NCBI RefSeq assembly: GCF_905404315.1
Contig: NC_066311.1
Coordinates: 3,844,001 to 3,908,000, forward strand
Direction: 5' to 3'
Source of the DNA: Leptidea sinapis
Lineage: Eukaryota; Arthropoda; Insecta; Lepidoptera; Pieridae
DNA: 64,000 nucleotides
The number at the start of each line of letters is the position of its first letter. The first letter of the stretch is position 1. A program made the position numbers and the translations under genes. Below, piece after piece: positions 10,683 to 21,774 of this stretch. The notes beneath the pieces are model-generated. The model had not been told where the DNA came from, did not search any database, and saw only the letters and a list, made by a program, of their open reading frames with translations.

Positions 10683-11145
10683 TTTATGATAAAATATGAA
10701 AGTATCTATAACTTTTACTATGAAATAATTTATGTAAGTATTAAATGAACATAGTATTTCAAGTATTCCATTATAACATAGGTTTATACACGGTAATTAG
10801 TATTAAATAAATAATTATTTAATTAAAAAACATTTCCCCAAATTATAAGCCAAAAAAGTTATTTTTGTACTGCTAAAAATTTAAGAAAATTGCTTTCAAC
10901 TTAGATATAACTTTACTTTTACGATAAACATTTTGTGTCCTTGTAATTTTATGACATTAAAGAAAATATGTAACTAACAAAAAAAAAACAATTTTATTTC
11001 ATTTATATGTAAACAAGGAGGATTTTTTTTTAATATCGTTTGGTTATTATTAGGATTTAGGACCGCAAATGCAGTAGGCTCGTAACAAACGTGAATTTTA
11101 TTAAAAACTGTAATTTTAATACAAAATTGGAAGATATTGACTGAC
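10683..11145. other. AT-rich sequence downstream of the kinase-inhibitor exon (probable intron)
   Basis: No second coding exon could be found here. A minus-strand TTACAG at about 11108-11113 follows the donor by only about 38 bases, too short for a likely insect intron. Confidence 0.4.
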
Positions 11146-11623
11146 CTGTCATTTGTAGCTGTCTTCTAGAAGCCGGGGTCCGTGGGGTTCGAGGCGTCCG
11201 TGATGCTCTCGGTGTCTTCGGCGTTCTTGGAGTCCTAGGGCTCCTTGGCGAGTTTCCAGCACTCGCACGACGCGATGGTGACCCCAATACACGCAGTTCT
11301 GTATTCTCAACACACGACAACGCCTCCAAACCCGTCCGTGGACTTTCATTCTCTTTATCATCACGGAACCTCACAGGCGAATCCAATTTCGAGGGTTTAT
11401 AAGCGCATTCAGTATCAATATCAAAATTGAACCGTTTAATAAACCTCTTCCTATCTCTGCCATACTGTTCAGCGATTAACCGCATCGTTTCCTCTCTATC
11501 TGGTGCACCAAATAGACACTTGCAACTCCCACGCCGCCTTCTCGCCGTGTTGAGCGTCCTCAGAGCCATCCCAGCTGATAAGTCGAATCTTCTCTGCTTA
11601 GGTGTTCGTCCGCCCGTTGCCAT
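11146..11623 (-). CDS. dap: Cip/Kip-type cyclin-dependent kinase inhibitor (dacapo-like), first coding exon
   Basis: This exon encodes the N-terminal 159 residues of a p27/dacapo-family protein, which in animals binds cyclin-CDK complexes in the nucleus and stops the cell cycle. Residues about 34-70 form the CDI domain: CKCLFGAPDREE matches the cyclin-binding LFG motif, and KRFNFDID matches the CDK-binding segment (WNFDF in vertebrate p27). Residues about 115-150 are a run of SPR/TPR/TPK triplets, possible CDK phosphorylation sites in a basic context. I start at the ATG at 11623-11621, which has A at -3 and G at +4; the frame is open further upstream to a GTG, but that is unlikely to initiate. 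The exon ends ACAG before a GTCAGT donor at 11145, phase 1. The C-terminal exon was not identified. The surroundings are GC-rich and low in repeats, fitting a 5' gene end. The gene symbol is inferred from family. Confidence 0.8.
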
Positions 11624-12000
11624 ACTTCGAGTCAGGTGACTTAAAACATCTGAGTAATCTCCCGAGAGAAAACAGCTGTCAGGTAGCGAAGGGTCGCGGG
11701 GGCGGCGAAACACCTGGCGTTAAAACCCCGCCAATTCTAACCTAAACGTAGCGTGCACGCGCGCCAGCCGACTGTTCGACTTCGACTGCGGAGTGACGCT
11801 TCGTTTCGTTTCCCGCGCTGCGTACTGCGCATGCGGCGATTTTGGCAGTCTCTTGGCGCGCAAACCCCCGAAGCAACAATAGAACCCAAGGACGCTTTTT
11901 ATACGTCTCAAGCACAGGTGTCTTATAAAGGGCTTCTATGGTGTAACATTAACTCAATGGCATTTGTAAAATAGAACGGTGTTAATAAAAATTATGACAC
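11624..12000 (-). promoter_or_regulatory. Probable 5' UTR / promoter region of the kinase-inhibitor gene
   Basis: A GC- and CpG-richer block directly upstream of the start codon, in contrast to its AT-rich surroundings. No TATA box was singled out. The frames at 11720-11911 and 11753-11974 lack recognisable domains. Confidence 0.4.
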
Positions 12001-14034
12001 TTGACACGGAAAGTGATAACAATATTACGTACGTAGGTATTTTAGACAAAGATCTAGAGTAATTATTGTTTTTCGATTCCTTATCAGCGACTGACGAGTT
12101 AACGAATTGAATTAATTATAATACATAAATACCTATCTATTTCGAGAGTACAGATAAGTATATAATAATTGAATAGATAGTGATTTTTTATTTCAACCTT
12201 TACCTATTAATTTCAACTTTCAAGTCATAGAATAAGACTGTTACTTACTTAATAATTATGACAATAATTGGAAGCAAAATATTAATAGAAAACGAAGCAT
12301 TCAATAATGACAACAGATACCTACCTACATGACAATTGAATAACTTAGTAGTAACTTAGTAAGGTAGGTAGGTACTTACCAACTTTAAGACTCACAAAGT
12401 AAGTAAGTATTATAATAGGTATTGGTTGAAACTTTTAGCCAAACCATAAATGAAACGCAATCACAATCAGTCAAGTAAAATCTGTTGTTAATGAGACAAT
12501 TAGGTGGTAACTACCTAGGAATAATTTTTATTTAAATCCATCATCATGGTATGAAAGGTTTGGTTTTGATTTCCGGTGGGTGCGGGCCTGTAGTCTAATG
12601 TAACATGAGTTAGAACACTCAAGTACCACTTAATTTCAGACCTTATCAATTAGGTACTGTCAATCAATCAAAATTCGTCGACTTTCCCTTGCGAGTTTGC
12701 GACTAACATGCAAATCAGAAATTCTGACATAGACTAACAATAATTATTATTGTTTTGTACCTTTTTATTGTTACTAGTTTAGTGTGGTGTGGTCTCGTTT
12801 ATACTTGGTGCTATTATTTGCGTGTCACATCCAGGTACCTACTTCATCCTAGGTAGGTACCTAACTATAGTTTTAATTAGATTGTGATAACTGATAATGC
12901 ATGCACAGACGAGTAAAAAAAGAAGGACTCCGCGCCGTGATATTAGCAAGTGAAGCACCGTTATCCTAGTGTGTGTGCTGTTACGGGGGATACTAGTTAC
13001 ACAATTTTTTCTCCCTTAAATAATCATATATGGCCACAAATACTTATATAATATCGTTTTTACACTGTTTCAGAACGCATGACGGTATTTTTTAAAATTT
13101 TTTATTGAGACGCAAACTGATCTGTCACAGACGATGACAATTCTCATAATGGCCGCCTATCGGCCTGTAGTAGTGTTACTGTGTGCGTGGGGCTATGTAT
13201 TTACACGTTAATCGGCTTGTTTTGGTGCTACACTGTTATGTAAGGTGACACGGAGTCCTTATTTTTTTACTAGTCCGTGAATGCATGTTAATTATTTTGA
13301 AACTATTGTAGGTAAGTACGTAAACTTTATGCGATCAATGTTTTTTTCATATTTTCTATTTCTACATAAAATTTAATTCGACAGCGTAGATTACGCTTTC
13401 GATTAGGTAATATGAATTTTTAACCAGTTTTGTTTGTAAGTAACCCTAATTAATTTACTATGAGTCATAGACCGAGGCTTAGTTACATCTTAATTCTTAT
13501 ATTATGTCAAAATCTGTATTAGATGGTACATTCTACGTAAATGTGTAAGTACCTACACAATATTAATATGCGTTCAATAAATATTTGTTATTTTGATATT
13601 ACAAAAATACACTTCAATAATAGGTTTGTTGAGACTATATTATTATTATTTAATAACTTAATTATGTACCTAGTTTAATTAAAGGGAATTTCGATCGTTG
13701 ATATTCAACTTAAGTATTTTTCATTAGTACCTAGTACAAAATAGGTACTTTTAGGTTTTACAACATTTTATATTATGTCTTGTAATAACTTAGCCGAAGT
13801 CTGCCAAGCGTAAATATTTTTCCCACGGTCGAGCAGGACGTAGATCCCTGTTTCAATGTGTTTGGGTGTAGGTCAAATAAGTACCTACGAATTAATTTAG
13901 TACATACATAGTTAGTAACTTCGATTATTCCCCGCCGGTTCACTTTTTTTTTCGAGGTTAATACTAAATCACAATAGTGGAAGGGGCTATTAAATAAAGT
14001 ATGTGTGCAGTATTTGATTTACACTAAGTGGATA
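12001..14034. other. Low-repeat intergenic region
   Basis: Unusually free of the repeat families of this window. It contains scattered GTAGGTACCTAC-like simple motifs. At 13149 an ATG opens a 20-codon hydrophobic frame (MAAYRPVVVLLCAWGYVFTR), and strong plus-strand donor-like sites lie at 13240 (GTAAGG) and 13312 (GTAAGT). That could be a 5' exon of an unseen gene, but no partner exon was found. Confidence 0.3.
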
Positions 14035-14330
14035 TCAATCCAAAGAATTTCAACAAACATCTGGTGTTCCTCAAGGCTCTAATTTAGGACCATTATTGTT
14101 TAAATTATTATTTATAAACGATATTTTAATTGTGTAATATGATAGTTGATTAATCAAACTGAGAGTAATATGCAAATGAGTTAAAAATGTGGTTACAGTT
14201 AGGTACTTGTTCAGAGGACCAAACAAAAGTACAGAATGAGATGCATCGTACATAGTAACTAAACTATATGTATCAGATTTAGGTGTTGTTTTAGACAGGG
14301 AGTTGATGCTGAGATATTGCGTCATAAAAA
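14035..14330 (+). pseudogene. LINE reverse-transcriptase remnant
   Basis: The plus strand reads FQQTSGVPQGSNLGPLLFK followed by LFINDILI, the conserved RT motif-B region of jockey/CR1-like LINEs. Further on, YVSDLGVVLDREL fits the segment after the catalytic core. Frameshifts and stops separate the pieces. Confidence 0.6.
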
Positions 14331-14539
14331 ATTAAATGCATTTTTTTTTGTTATTACAATTACATTTTTTTTGTTATTACAAGTTAGTACTATTGTACAG
14401 AGGAAAGTTTTACTTGAAATTAAGCACTGATTATGATGCGTCTTTAGTGAATATTTTCGTGATTAATGAGAATCTTGACCGATTTTAAAAATTCACAAAC
14501 GTAAATTCACTAGTAGAATGGTATATAAGTATATATTAC

Positions 14540-14610
14540 CACAGTATAGTAATTATTATGACGAATACTCACGATATATATTTATTAATTGATAATTCGA
14601 TACAATTGCA
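14540..14610 (+). repeat. Repeat family J fragment
   Basis: TTATTATGACG, then CTCACGATATATAT and CGATACAATTGCAT, recur at 21130-21210 and in part at 59725-59785. Confidence 0.45.
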
Positions 14611-15364
14611 TCGTGTCGCGGCGGAACTGCACAGACGGCGAGGAACTCTTGCCACATTCACACTTGACACTAATAGTACATCAACTGTCCACGTGGCGTC
14701 TAATTCGTTTCGGTCTTGATACCCTAATTCACGACACACACTACTAACGACGTCCATACTTTCAGGTCTTTTTGATGCATTTGTACAATATTTCAGTAAA
14801 TAAGTATTACCTATACTAAATACATGTTCCATCGAACTATTATTCGGTCACCGTGCACACGCGAAAAGGCTCTATACGTAGCCGAGTGGGTAGTTCCTAT
14901 ATAATTTAGAACTACCCGCTTCGTAAGTTACAAGCACTTACCGAAAGGCTTCCGAGGGCTGTACTTCGTCGCAATTTACAGTTTATGGTCTTCCCAAGTA
15001 TTTTGTAACAATAGCGCATAAAACATGAAAAATTTTGTGTGGTAGGAGAAACAATCTTGTGGGCTGATTGTAGTTAAGTTAGTCACCGAAATATTCTTTT
15101 TTTTTTGCAGTGCTCTTCAATTGTGAAAATTTAATAAATCATGAGTGTAATGGAAATTTTGAACGAGCCACTCGAGCCTAAATGTAGCGATTGATGATGT
15201 AGAGCATATCCTGTTTCTCGACGATTGGCTCCAAGCTTCTTGTCTTTAATGTCTTCATTGATGATACGCGAAAGATTCCAAGCAAGGATCTTCAGTTCTG
15301 GCGATATTTGTTAAGTTTCCTTTAGAGTTGTTGGAATTCCATCTTTAACAGCATTAACGTCTGA
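14611..15364. other. Unannotated stretch
   Basis: No gene or clear repeat boundary. The minus frame at 14569-14832 overlaps repeat J and has no recognisable domain. Confidence 0.3.
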
Positions 15365-15557
15365 CTGTCAATGGGACGACGTATAGCTTACCAGCGATAG
15401 AAGTTTGTATGGAAATGGCAATTCACGCGTCCCAATATAAGGCGATAAGAATGACTTATCGGATATATTGGGACAGCTTCAGATTATTGTCAGGTAATTA
15501 CTGACAGTAGAAGGTAGTAATTTATCTCTATCTGTAGATCAGTATATTGGGAGCTGC
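15365..15557 (-). mobile_element. Harbinger-like MITE, one end truncated
   Basis: Reverse-orientation relative of the complete element at 42538-42831, sharing CTGTCAATGGGACG, CAATTCACGCGTCC and GTATATTGGGA. The preserved end is followed by TAA, but the opposite TIR is missing. Confidence 0.6.
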
Positions 15558-15620
15558 CGTAAGGCAGCGCGATCTATGAGAGTTAAATTTAACAAATTAA
15601 TTAATACTTTTATAATTATA

Positions 15621-16323
15621 CTAGCTGATAACCGTGACTTCGATTGGGTTCACTCATGACAAAAAGCACATACCTAGTGCTCATAAAAATCAGTAGTTCT
15701 TAAAACTTTAATAACTTTATATTAAATGAAGATATTTCAATATTTTTTTCGATAAGGGCAGGTGTCTGAGGCATGATGAGGTGCTCAAACGGTCGATCGC
15801 GAACGACAGATCGATCGCGAGTGCTTTTTGAGTCGATCTCGAGAAAAAAATCCGATATAGAACAATTCACAGATTTTGTTTTAGGTTAATATATCGGTAA
15901 TTTCCGTACTATCTTATGAAAAGTATGCTCAGGACATGCAGTGTCATGCAGATTCAACATCCAAAGTCACTCTTTAGTTAAGTTTAGAACTCTAGACACT
16001 AGAACGCGTTTGTTTTATAAGAGCCAACAAATTTCGCAATTTTGAATAATTATGAGTTTTTTCATTGATATTTTAGAGCAGCAAAACTTATATCTATGCC
16101 ATTGTGACACTCTACATAGAGGACAATCCTTCATCACACATACTTGATGCCTGAGAGGCAGTCGATCAGTCGTACTCTAACAATTTTGAGGTAGATCGCG
16201 AGCAGTTCAAGCTTGAGCACCCCTGGACTCCAAGGAATAAAACTTGAAGACTTAATTGAAATATATCTAGTAGTTTTCAGTGACGCGCACTAATGAAAAC
16301 CTCTATCATTTTATTTATATAGA
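15621..16323 (-). mobile_element. Helitron-like element interrupted by a hAT-like MITE
   Basis: The left boundary CTAGCTGATAACCGTGACTT and right boundary TTATTTATATAGA fit the reverse complement of TC...CTAG Helitron ends. The central part is a different element (15766-16226). Confidence 0.5.
15766..16226. mobile_element. hAT-like MITE inside the Helitron-like element
   Basis: The ends carry the inverted motif GGTGCTCAA (left near 15779) and TTGAGCACCCCTG (right, ending about 16226). GATCGCGA-type repeats lie just inside both ends. CAGGGGTGCTCAA-type termini resemble hAT elements. The 8-bp target duplication is not convincing. Confidence 0.4.
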
Positions 16324-16429
16324 TGTATGTTATAAGTTCTTATTATTAAACTCGCCTTGGTCGTTTCCCAGTTCTTTCATGTTTTTTAATTTACACACCA
16401 TTTTTTTTTTACTTTAAGGATATGTACCT

Positions 16430-16620
16430 CTATACAGGACAAAAGAAAATAGACAAAGGGTGTATTAGAGTGGTATCATAGAAATAGGGAAAAGACAAAG
16501 ATGGGAGAACGATTTACCAACAGGATGGAGAAGGTTAGCTTGAGATAGAGATAAGTGGAAGAATCTGGGGGAGGCCTATGTCGAAAGACATCCAGACCAA
16601 TAAAGTGGTTGCTGAACATT
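16430..16620 (+). pseudogene. RTE-type LINE C-terminal remnant
   Basis: The plus strand reads RQRWEDDLPTGWRRLA, a stop, then DRDKWKNLGEAYVERHPDQ, the standard C-terminal end of RTE ORF2. Only about 50 codons remain. Confidence 0.6.
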
Positions 16621-16679
16621 AATATAAATTTATGTAAGGTTATTTATAGATTTAAGAAAATAATATGTTTCATAAGTTT

Positions 16680-18302
16680 TTAATAGCTGTATTGAACATG
16701 GCGTGTTTCCTGATCTTCTGAAGTATGGTAAAATTACACCAATATTTAAATCGGGACTCACTTCTGACCCGAACAACTATCGCCCTGTTTCGGTGTTGCC
16801 GACCCTTAGTAAAATTTTTGAAAAAATTATTTTAAGCCAAATGCTTACTCACTTTAACACTTATAAGTTACTTCATATAAAACAATTTGGCTTTACTAGG
16901 GGACGCTCGACTACGGATGCAGGTGTTGAACTCATCAGGAATATTTTTGAGGCCTGGGAGGAATCACAGAATGCACTTGGTATCTTCTGTGATTTATCTA
17001 AGGCTTTTGATTGTGTTCAACATTCAACGCTGGTCAGGAAGCTATGCCACTATGGTATAAGAGGATCTGCACTCGATCTTCTGATCTCATATTTAAATAA
17101 TAGGATTCAGAGGGTCGAGGTGAATGGCAGGAGATCTCCTGGGACTCCTCTCGGTATGGGGGTACCACAAGGGTCTATTCTTTGACCCTTCCTCTTCCTA
17201 ATTTATATAAATGATCTACCTAACCTTGTAGAAAAAAAACACAAGGTGGTATTGTTTGCGGATGACACTTCACTTATATTCAAAGTGAAACGAAGCCAAG
17301 TTTTGTATGACGAAGTAAACAATGCTCTATCTGACATCGTGTACTGGTTTAGCGCCAATAACTTATTGTTAAATAATCATAAAACCAAATATATTAAATT
17401 CACCGCGCCAAATGTCAAAAATGTAGATGCGAATATTTTATTAAATGGAGAGGTGATAAAACCAGTGGAATCTGCTATATTTCTTGGCATTACTCTTGAT
17501 TCCAAATTGCAGTGGGGCCCCCATATTGAAGGATTCGCGAATAGGCTTAGTTCTGCAGCATATGCGGTTAAGAAAATTAGACGGTTAACTGACATAGATA
17601 CGGCGAGATTAGTATACTTTCGTTATTTTCATAGTATTATGTCCTATGGTATATTGTTATGGGGCAGTGCATCCGATATTAATACTATATTTGTGCTGCA
17701 GAAGAGGGCTATTCACGCGATTTATAACCTAGGTCCTAAAGAATCATTAAGAGAAAAATTTAAAGAAATAAACATTTTGACTGTTGCTTCTCAATACATT
17801 TTTGATAATGTTTTGTATGTTCATAAGCACATTGAGGAATTTTCTAGAAACTGTGACATTCATAATGTTAACACGAGGAACAAACATAAACTTGTTGTGC
17901 CTACTACTCGGTTGGGTCGAGTTAGTAAGTTTTTGTTGGGCGATGTATATGCTTCTACAATATGATCCCAGAAAATGTACAAAACAAATGTGTTACGAAA
18001 TTTAAAAGAATTGTTAAAAAACGTTTTTGTGGGAAAGGTTATTATAGCATAAACGATTTTCTTAATGACACCACGGACTGGGAATAAAGCGAACACCCTC
18101 AGGCTCTTTAATTATAAATGTTTATTGTACGATATTACATTGCAATCCATATTTTATATTAATAAAAAAACCCGCTGAGTTTCTTGCGCCCATTCTTCTC
18201 AGGTCTGAGGCAGTTTCTTTTGAATGGGTGGTAGATTTTGACGTTGAATAAGTGATTTTAAATCCTATTTTGAATAAAAATATTTGAATTTGAATTTGAA
18301 AG
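16680..18302 (+). mobile_element. 5'-truncated CR1/jockey-like LINE (family C) with 3' UTR
   Basis: Starts within ORF2 and runs through RT, the C-terminal region and a 3' UTR to a TTTGAATTTGAATTTGAA tail. The same tail occurs at 30988-31702 and, inverted, at 58443-58577. Confidence 0.75.
16703..17968 (+). pseudogene. LINE ORF2 reverse transcriptase with one internal stop
   Basis: The retrotransposon RT copies element RNA into DNA at a nicked target. Seen: NNYRPVSVLPTLSKIFE (fingers), IFCDLSKAFDCV (motif A, catalytic Asp), GVPQGSIL (motif B), LFADDTSLIF (motif C, the Asp pair) and FLGITLDSKLQW (thumb side), then the usual YGILLWG and IRAIYNL-like C-terminal region. A TGA at 17184-17186 interrupts the frame right after PQGSIL, where Gly is normal. 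Both halves are in the same frame, so a single point change explains it. The endonuclease domain and ORF1 are missing. Confidence 0.8.
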
Positions 18303-18519
18303 AAAAAAGTATATAAGATAAAATGTATGTTAAATCTTTTCTCACGCAAAATGCTTATTACAATAGCGGCTAATGATTAGCCAATAATCGTAACAAAATG
18401 TTTATCGTGAATCAAATAATTTCAAGTCTTAATTAACAATTGTAACTACCCGGGTGCCTTTGCTGATTGTTGTCGTGGGAACAGGAAATGTTTTGGTCAT
18501 TCAACTTATGTATTGCATA

Positions 18520-18600
18520 ATGGTACTTAACAAAATGTTATGTTTTTAAAGTGATAACCCTCACTTCTAGGATTAATACACAAATAAAATTTGAAAAACA
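18520..18600 (-). repeat. Repeat family F arm
   Basis: The stretch ending in ACACAAATAAAATTTGAAAA is the inverted counterpart of 19077-19106. A diverged copy of its AATGTTATGTTTTTAAAGTG block sits at 18890-18930. Confidence 0.45.
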
Positions 18601-18995
18601 AAAAAAACCTACGTTTTTTTTACAATAAAATACATTTTTTTTGAATATATATATAATTCAACTTTTTAGTTTATTTTTCCTTTAGTTTTTTAACTATTTT
18701 ATATTTTTGGTTTTTTAGTCCATAAATGGTGATAATATTGACGTATAATCGATGTATTAGTTTGTTTGAGACAAAGATACTGCCGAGTTTCTAACAAAAA
18801 AATCGCTTATCCTGAAAATCCTGATAATAAACAAGGACTACTATTTGCATATTAGGAAACTGACTTGAGATGTCGCTCTTGTTAATCTAAACAATATGTT
18901 ATATTTTTAAAGTGACTGTAAAGTAGATCCTGTAGATGAAACCACAACCTGAGAGTTGAACAAAGCAAACAGAATTTTATTACGAGGCGGTACTC

Positions 18996-19069
18996 GAACG
19001 TTTAGCTTAGTTGGTTAGAGCACCGGCACGGAACGCCGGAGATCGTGGGTTCGAATCCCGCATCGTTCA
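18996..19069 (+). tRNA. tRNA-like sequence (probable pseudogene or repeat-borne)
   Basis: It folds as a cloverleaf: acceptor GAACGTT with ATCGTTC (one mismatch), D arm GCTTAGTTGGTTAGAGC, a perfect anticodon stem CCGGC/GCCGG with loop ACGGAAC, and T arm GTGGGTTCGAATCCCGC. The anticodon would be GGA, but position 33 is C rather than the near-universal U, and the long variable arm expected of a serine tRNA is absent. It lies inside dispersed repeat F, so I favour a repeat-borne tRNA-like head over a working tRNA. Confidence 0.45.
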
Positions 19070-19234
19070 TAAAATTTTGTTTTTCAAATTTTATTTGTGT
19101 AATGGTACTGTGGCGATTTTATCAATGGCTACTTTGCGTGTGTTTTGTTCAAGTAAATGTTGATGTGAAAAGTATTGTACAGAAATATACTCAGTAACGG
19201 AGCACAGAGCTATATGATTTGTAATTAACTTCAA

Positions 19235-19490
19235 TCAAAATAACGTCGCATATTTGGGGTACGTGCTTAGGCACGAGAGGTAACTCCAACAACTCATCAT
19301 GATGGGAAAAGTTGCCGGAAGAAGAGGTGTAGATCGCAGAAAAAAGTCTTGGCTGCGCAACATCCGAGAGTGGACTGGCATCGCGTGTGCAGCAGAATTA
19401 TTTCGCCTCGCGAAGGACAAACAATTGAATCTACAAAGCTGACCGCCAACCTTCGCTAGTCGGAGAGGCACGCGAAGAAGAAGAAAAAAA
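19235..19490 (+). pseudogene. RTE-type LINE C-terminal remnant
   Basis: The plus strand reads GKVAGRRGVDRRKKSWLRNI followed by REWTGIACAAELFRLAKDK and ends in an RRGTRRRRKK-like basic tail, typical of RTE ORF2 ends. The minus frame over it is a shadow. Confidence 0.6.
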
Positions 19491-19599
19491 TAACGTCCAC
19501 GCTTTTGAATATTTAGTCAAGGAAGATTTTGGGTATCCCTACGCGGTTATTCTGTTGAAAAAATATAATATAAAAGCATCAGTCATACAATTATAATTG

Positions 19600-19770
19600 A
19601 TGGTAAAAGTAAGTCGTGAAAGACATCCTCTCTGAAAGTAATCCTAACGTAAAGTCAAAGGTAAGGTGTAAATGTAGCATCTCTGGTACTTGACTGGTAA
19701 AAAGAAAAAAACTTTTGACTTTCATTAGTGAAATTTCTTTGTAATAAAGTGATTTTGATTTGATTAAAAT
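19600..19770 (+). repeat. LINE 3'-end-like repeat
   Basis: Ends in the short-period tail TGATTTTGATTTGATT, like the tail of the LINE at 34040-35600. No coding content. Confidence 0.4.
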
Positions 19771-19852
19771 TATTTTGGCAAGACAATTCTTCAACAACAT
19801 GCGTTACGTCAGAACACTGCAACAGATATAATAAGATTCATGAAAATAATTT

Positions 19853-20304
19853 GGGTATGTTCCGATATGCACTGCGAGCACTGCATAGTGCTATCCCTGT
19901 AGAAAAATTCGTTCCGTTATGGACTGCCAGTATACTGCCGCAGTACCCTAGGGAAATATATGACGTCATAAATCGCCGCCATATTCTGCTGTGAGCACTG
20001 GCGTTTTCGAGGTAAGGTACTCGCAGTACTTTGATTACGTGATCAGTCAAAACCACTCGAGTGCCTAACGTTTAATCCCAAATATTTTTAATTTGACAGT
20101 ACTCCAACAACAGTTTTTTTTAATGAACTAGAAAACTTTAATACACTATTTGAATGCTGCGTCAAAAAATGCGGCTGACAGTATACGGGATTGCGTTCCG
20201 TTTTAAGTAATAACCAGTATAACTGGCTATAAAAGAACGGCTTCACAGTATACTAAATTGACGTCATGCTGTACAGTGGTCGCAGTGCATATCGGAACAT
20301 ACCC
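19853..20304. mobile_element. TIR element (MITE), complete
   Basis: 25-bp near-perfect inverted ends: left GGGTATGTTCCGATATGCAC TGCGA, right TCGCAGTGCATATCGGAACA TACCC. It is 452 bp and non-coding. The right flank is TTA. The related site at 23521 lacks the element, so this is a real insertion. Confidence 0.75.
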
Positions 20305-21119
20305 TTAAGGCGACACTAAATGCCGGCGACCTTGAGCGATATGAATTCACGGCTCCTAGGTAACAAAGCTAATATTTTCAAAATTCTTGTGTCGAAAATG
20401 TAACGTTTTAACAGGCGCAAACAGTTTAATTGCTTATAATCCGCATTATTGATTACTAATCTGAATAAATGTACCAACACAAAAAAAGTAAAAGCTATAA
20501 GAACAACTTTTATGAAAGTAGTATACTAAACAAATGCATCATGCCGAGAAAAAACTTTATTAACTGCAAAGAAAACTGGTACTTCATAATAGCTCTGAAG
20601 TATTAACTTAAACCAACAGCAAGCATTAGCAACCTACAAGTAAGATTTAAGGGTATGTGTAACAGGATAAAGTAGTGTTCATAGCTCCAAATGCTATATT
20701 TTCACCACAAAACTTGTCTAAAAACACCTTGTTTGTGTGTTTTGTGTTTACCCTACGCCTTAATCTTAGCAGTGAACAGTGGCTATCACAATAGACCACA
20801 GTGAAACAGGACAACTCTGAAGGAATAGATCTTTTTTTCTATAACATTAACCAAATATTGCTGTAGTTTCTATCTTTCTTTCGTTTATACAATTTCTACT
20901 CGTATCTTTATATGATTCGTGGTTAAAAAGTGTAGTTAGTATATTTTTTTATGGAAGAAGAGGCTTTTTTTCAGTTTTTTTTTCTTTCAACATTTTCAGT
21001 TTAACCGGGTAATACAGTTTTATTTGTAACAACAAAGAGGTTATATGCCGCTGAAATCTATTTATATTTTTGCAATAAATAAATGTGGCCTTAATTTAGA
21101 CGAAAAACATTTACGATTA

Positions 21120-21364
21120 TCAAATTACTTGTAATTATTATGACGGGTTCTCACGATATATATTTTTTTGATTTGATGCCGATATCTCGATCCAATTGCA
21201 TGAATCGTGGTCCCGACGTGACCACGATATATTGAGGACGGGAGCGAAAACGGGAACCGGAACTATATTAATATAGGACATGAGATAATCTTCAATTCGA
21301 AACTTGCTTATTATTTTTAAAACCCCATTATTTACGCTGACGAAGTCGCAGGCATCAGCTAGTA
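21120..21364 (+). mobile_element. Helitron-like / family J element
   Basis: Begins with the family J block CTCACGATATATAT and ends GACGAAGTCGCAGGCATCAG followed by CTAG, the Helitron-type terminus. It is non-coding; the minus frame across it has no known domain. Confidence 0.45.
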
Positions 21365-21569
21365 TACTATAAAAGACGTTAACTAAATAGTAAAAAATAA
21401 ATATTATCTCCATTTTGAAATTTATCCCAGTATTTGAAATACGTTAAAAAAAAATTTTAGCATCTAACAAGTAATATTATTATTCAATTAAATGAATGCA
21501 AAAAAGAAAACTGGAGGAGTTTCTTGCTCTTTTTCTTCTAACTCTGAAAAAATATTTGACTTATATTTA

Positions 21570-21774
21570 ACCAGTGGGAGGCTGCTTTGCACAGGAAGCC
21601 GGCTAGATTATGGGTACCACAACGACGCCTATTTCTGCCGTGCAGCAGTAATGTGTAAACATTACTGTGTTTTGGTCTGAAGTGCGCCGTAGCTAATGAA
21701 ATTACTGTAGGGCATATCAATTACCATCAGCTGAACGTCCTGCTAGCCTCATCCATTAATTTTGTAAAAAAAAG
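21570..21774 (+). repeat. Family A repeat with internal deletion
   Basis: The 5' half (ACCAGTGGGAGGCTGCTTTG) is joined directly after AATTACTG to the 3' part (GGCATATCAATTACCATCAG). About 110 bp of the middle are missing. Confidence 0.65.

Larger units (their letters stand above)
18600..20790 (+). repeat. Inverted duplication, plus copy, split by later insertions
   Basis: 18600-18865 matches the reverse complement of about 23570-23800, and 20305-20790 matches the reverse complement of about 22960-23520. In the minus copy the two blocks are nearly contiguous. Here they are separated by about 1.4 kb holding a tRNA-like sequence, LINE ends and a MITE. Confidence 0.6.

Noticed and set aside
11057..11145. 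Continuation of the kinase-inhibitor exon to the stop at 11057
   Set aside because: A GTCAGT donor lies at 11145 and the residues beyond it look like translated intron; transcript data would decide.
11624..11713. Upstream extension of the kinase-inhibitor frame
   Set aside because: The upstream start would be GTG at 11713; the first ATG with good context is at 11623.
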